From Collybia mongolica (Eukaryota > Basidiomycota > Agaricomycetes > Agaricales > Clitocybaceae): a DNA stretch of 64,000 nucleotides. The notes under the pieces are model-generated. The model worked only from the letters and a program-made list of their open reading frames with translations, was not told the origin of the DNA and made no database searches. The stretch is taken from contig JAAXNY010000006.1 of NCBI GenBank assembly GCA_013420905.1, forward strand, positions 744,001-808,000. Direction: 5' to 3'. Position 1 is the first letter of the stretch. Each line of letters opens with the position of its first letter. Below are positions 61,545-64,000 of the stretch, one piece after another. The position numbers were made by a program, and so were the translations under genes.

Positions 61545-62165
61545 AAAGCAGAACAAGCCTCTTGTAATCATGCTTACATTTGTCAACTACGCTGTTAGAG
61601 CTAACAGTGTAGTTGACAAACGTAAGCATGATTATGCAGTGGACAGTTATAATTAATTCTTGAGATATCCCAAGAAAAAGACCAATTAACTCGAATTTAT
61701 ATTATTAAATGCAGCAGTTGCCTTTTTTGCTCGAAATCCGCGCATCGGCTAATTTTGATTCCCACATTTAGAAAAATATTTCCACGGCTACAAAGTCTTA
61801 CTGATGTACTTCAAAATGTTTACTGATCATGTTCTAATGAAATCTCAGAACACTTCAAACTTACTCCAAAGCGGAACAAGCATCTTGTAATCATGCTTAT
61901 GTTTGTCAACTATGCTGTTAGCTCAGTGGACAGTTATTATTTATTTCCTGAGATATCCCAAGAAAAAGACCAATTAACTCGAATTTATATTATTAAATAC
62001 AGCCCATGTTAGCAGTTGCCTTTTTCACTTGGAATCCATGTGTTGGCTAATTTCAATTCTCACAGTTAGAAAGGTATTCCCATGACTACAAAGTCTTACT
62101 GATGTACTTCAAAATGTTTATTGACCATGTTCTAATGAATTCTTGAAACACTTCAAAATTACTAA
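61545..62165. repeat. Two tandem copies of a 305-320-bp unit
   Basis: Copy 1 about 61545-61865, copy 2 about 61866-62165. Shared blocks include GAACAAGC, CTTGTAATCATGCTTA, GAGATATCCCAAGAAAAAGA, CCAATTAACTCGAATTTATA and GTCTTACTGATGTACTTC. Copy 1 has an extra inverted segment (palindrome, listed next). Confidence 0.75.
61566..61633. repeat. 33-bp-arm palindrome
   Basis: Arms 61566-61598 and 61601-61633 pair at 31 of 33 positions with a 2-nt centre (AG). The left arm reads AATCATGCTTACATTTGTCA then ACTACGCTGTTAG. The tandem copy 2 has only the left arm, so the right arm is a local inverted duplication. Confidence 0.85.
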
Positions 62166-62191
62166 CTGTGGGAAAAACAACACTGGATCTT

Positions 62192-63779
62192 GTTGGGTAT
62201 GCTGAATTTTAACTGCAAACCCAAGATGATGAACAAGTTACTTATGTAAACATAAGGACTTGTAACCTTACTATGAAAGATATTCAAAATAATGATCAGC
62301 CATTTGGAGGTGTTACTGTTGTGTTTGGTGGTGACTTCCAACAGACACTACCTGTAGTTCCAAGAGGTGGTCATGAACAAACTATTGGTCAATCCATCCA
62401 GCATTCATGTACAGTATCTGGGCAAATATTCAGATTCTCCACTTGAAAATGAGTATGAGGCTGGACAATGCTACTGAAGAAGAAAGACAGTTTGCAGAAT
62501 GGCTCTTAGATATTGGTCATGGTTGACATACAGGTGCAGATGCATCAATCACACATCCAGATAATATGAGGTGTGGTGATGATGCTACCCATCTTATCAA
62601 CTCAATTTACCCTGGCATCAATATATGTATTGGATACTTCTGATGACAATGATCAATACTTTCTGGATCACACAATTCTTACTGGCCGTAATGATGATAT
62701 GGAAGCCATGAACAAACAAATACTGGACCAGGTTCCTGGGGAATCACAAATATATATGAGTGCTGATTCTGTCCAAATAGAACAAGGAGTAGATGGTGAA
62801 TTTAACTATCCAGTGGAATACCTCAATTCAATCAATGTATCAGAAATGCCTCTGGCTGTTACAAATTCCCTACTCATGTGCCCTTATCATTTCTTTTCTC
62901 ACATACTACTGATTACTGGATACTTATCGACTCTTATCTTTCAAAGATCCATATATGCATTTCCTTTCCCATGCTTATTCATCTTTTGTATTACACTTAC
63001 TCATTTTCACTTTAGCTTACTCATTCTCTTATCTATAACAAATAGCGTAAACCACGCTTATCAGACTCTTACATATATATAGGGATACTTTAGCTTAGTT
63101 AGTTCTTTAGCTTGACCTAGCTGAATTAACCTTATTCATCTACTCTGATCTCTTGACGTGAACTCGATCCTACTTGCCTTACAAAGGGAGTAGTGCATCT
63201 TTGATTCAATGATCTGACTTAGCCCTATTGAGGGAGTCATTGGACGTTAGACTTACGAAGTCAACAGTCTATAGTGAACGAATGACAAACCAGATTGATC
63301 TAAAGGATAAGGCCTAAACAGCCGTAACACTGGCAAGGCTAGAACTCAAAATTGGGGTACCAATCATGATCTTAAGGAATCTAGATCCTTCTCAAGGATT
63401 GTGTAATGGAACCTGAGCAATGATTACCCGCTTCTCATCTAGGGTACTTGAAGTCAGGATCCTAGGTGGAGATCATGCTGGAAAGACAGCCTTCATTCCT
63501 AGAATAACAATTAGCCCATCTTCAGGTGAACTTCCTTTCAAGCTATGTCGTAGGCAATTTCCAGTCCGTATTGCAATGGTTATGACTATTAACAAAGCTC
63601 AAGGGCAGTCTGTCAAAAATGTTGGACTTGATTTATACACAGCTGTTTTTACACATGGACAACTATATGTAGCATTATCAAGATGCACTTCCAGTCATTG
63701 CATCAAGGTTCTATTTCCTGAAGGTTCTAATAGTACAGTTACAAAGAATATTGTATTTCCTGAAATACTACTTGATTAG
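62192..63779 (+). pseudogene. Helitron-type Pif1-like helicase relic
   Basis: Motif II region PFGGVTVVFGGDFQQTLPVV with DEQVTYVNIRTCNLTMKDIQ before it; further on LTGRNDDMEAMNKQILDQV, EQGVDGEFNYPVEYLNSINV; and the C-terminal motif [20 protein letters not shown] with [15 protein letters not shown]. Walker A and Rep parts are missing. Frame changes, stops (including TGA near 63414) and an LTR insertion at 62857 show decay. Removing the LTR and one CTGGC gives [20 protein letters not shown], matching Helitron helicases. Confidence 0.85.
62857..63329. repeat. Solo LTR inserted in the helicase relic
   Basis: 473 bp with ends TGTTACAAATTCC and AAACAGCCGTAACA (TGTTAC...GTAACA), flanked by CTGGC at 62852-62856 and 63330-63334. 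A different family from the LTR at 48963. Contains TATATATAGGG as a possible promoter element. Confidence 0.88.
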
Positions 63780-63842
63780 TTAATTTTCATTAAAAGTTTT
63801 GTGTATTAAAAATTTTTGTGCTAAGGGTTTGGACTGCCACAC

Positions 63843-63861
63843 CCCGTGCCGAAGGCACGGG
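63843..63861. other. GC-rich 8-bp hairpin, candidate Helitron 3' terminator
   Basis: CCCGTGCC-GAA-GGCACGGG forms a perfect 8-bp stem with a 3-nt loop, about 64 nt after the helicase stop, in otherwise AT-rich DNA. Helitron 3' ends have such a hairpin shortly before CTAG/CTRR; here the following bases are TAATAAGCTTGTATAGG without a clear CTAG, so the assignment is tentative. Confidence 0.5.
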
Positions 63862-64000
63862 TAATAAGCTTGTATAGGATAATAATAGGATTTAGATTAC
63901 ATAACTTGTTTGCTCCTGGTGCTATTAACATATAACACGTCGTGTACCCTCAAGAACTGTTCAGTTTTCCTTTCCTTTGCAAACTCGTGAATTTTGAAGG

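Overview
The window is eukaryotic nuclear DNA from a filamentous basidiomycete, most likely an Agaricomycete. The evidence is genes split by many 45-60 nt GT-AG introns, a pogo/hAT/Helitron/LINE transposon load, a HET-domain relic, an agaric-type membrane-protein family, and a basidiomycete gene complement (SPC25, a DBF2/SID2 kinase, YOP1, OST5, RPA12, SMAP-type ArfGAP). No species is assigned.

Left part (1-7 kb) is a decayed accessory patch: a multi-exon membrane-protein gene running off the left edge, a HET pseudogene with frameshifts and an in-frame stop, and a mutated second fragment of the membrane-protein gene. From 7.2 to 44 kb is an ordinary gene-dense region: a secreted double-psi beta-barrel protein, a Q/S-rich BNI4-like protein, a 15-exon leukotriene-A4-hydrolase-type aminopeptidase, an ArfGAP, an unknown protein, two tandem UNC93-like transporters, lysyl-tRNA synthetase with a presequence and an internal start, an F-box protein, an unknown six-exon gene, YOP1, OST5 and RPA12 (the last two with overlapping stop codons), another unknown, a DBF2/SID2 kinase and SPC25 (the last two divergent). 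Gene joins were worked out by reading splice sites by eye; each is marked as seen or inferred.

From about 44 kb to the right edge no host gene is visible. The DNA becomes AT-rich and mostly CpG-poor, and is a transposon graveyard. A candidate LTR and a pogo relic come first. Then a pair of 865-bp inverted repeats brackets 12.4 kb holding a broken hAT transposase. That transposase was hit by a 243-bp hAT-type MITE, by a 6.8-kb LINE (which was itself hit by a solo LTR), and is accompanied by two head-opposed copies of a 0.95-kb poly(A)-tailed SINE-like element. Target-site duplications identify most of these insertions, so their order can be read. The right end holds tandem repeats, a 33-bp-arm palindrome, and a Helitron/Pif1-type helicase relic split by another solo LTR, followed by a GC-rich hairpin.

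The most unusual observations are: two different LTRs that each carry a perfect 19-20 bp direct repeat placed exactly so that a GT...AG intron of 56-57 nt spans one repeat unit; the SINE-like element with a defined 5' end; the overlapping stop codons of OST5 and RPA12; and the layered insertions whose in-silico removal restores conserved transposase and helicase reading frames.
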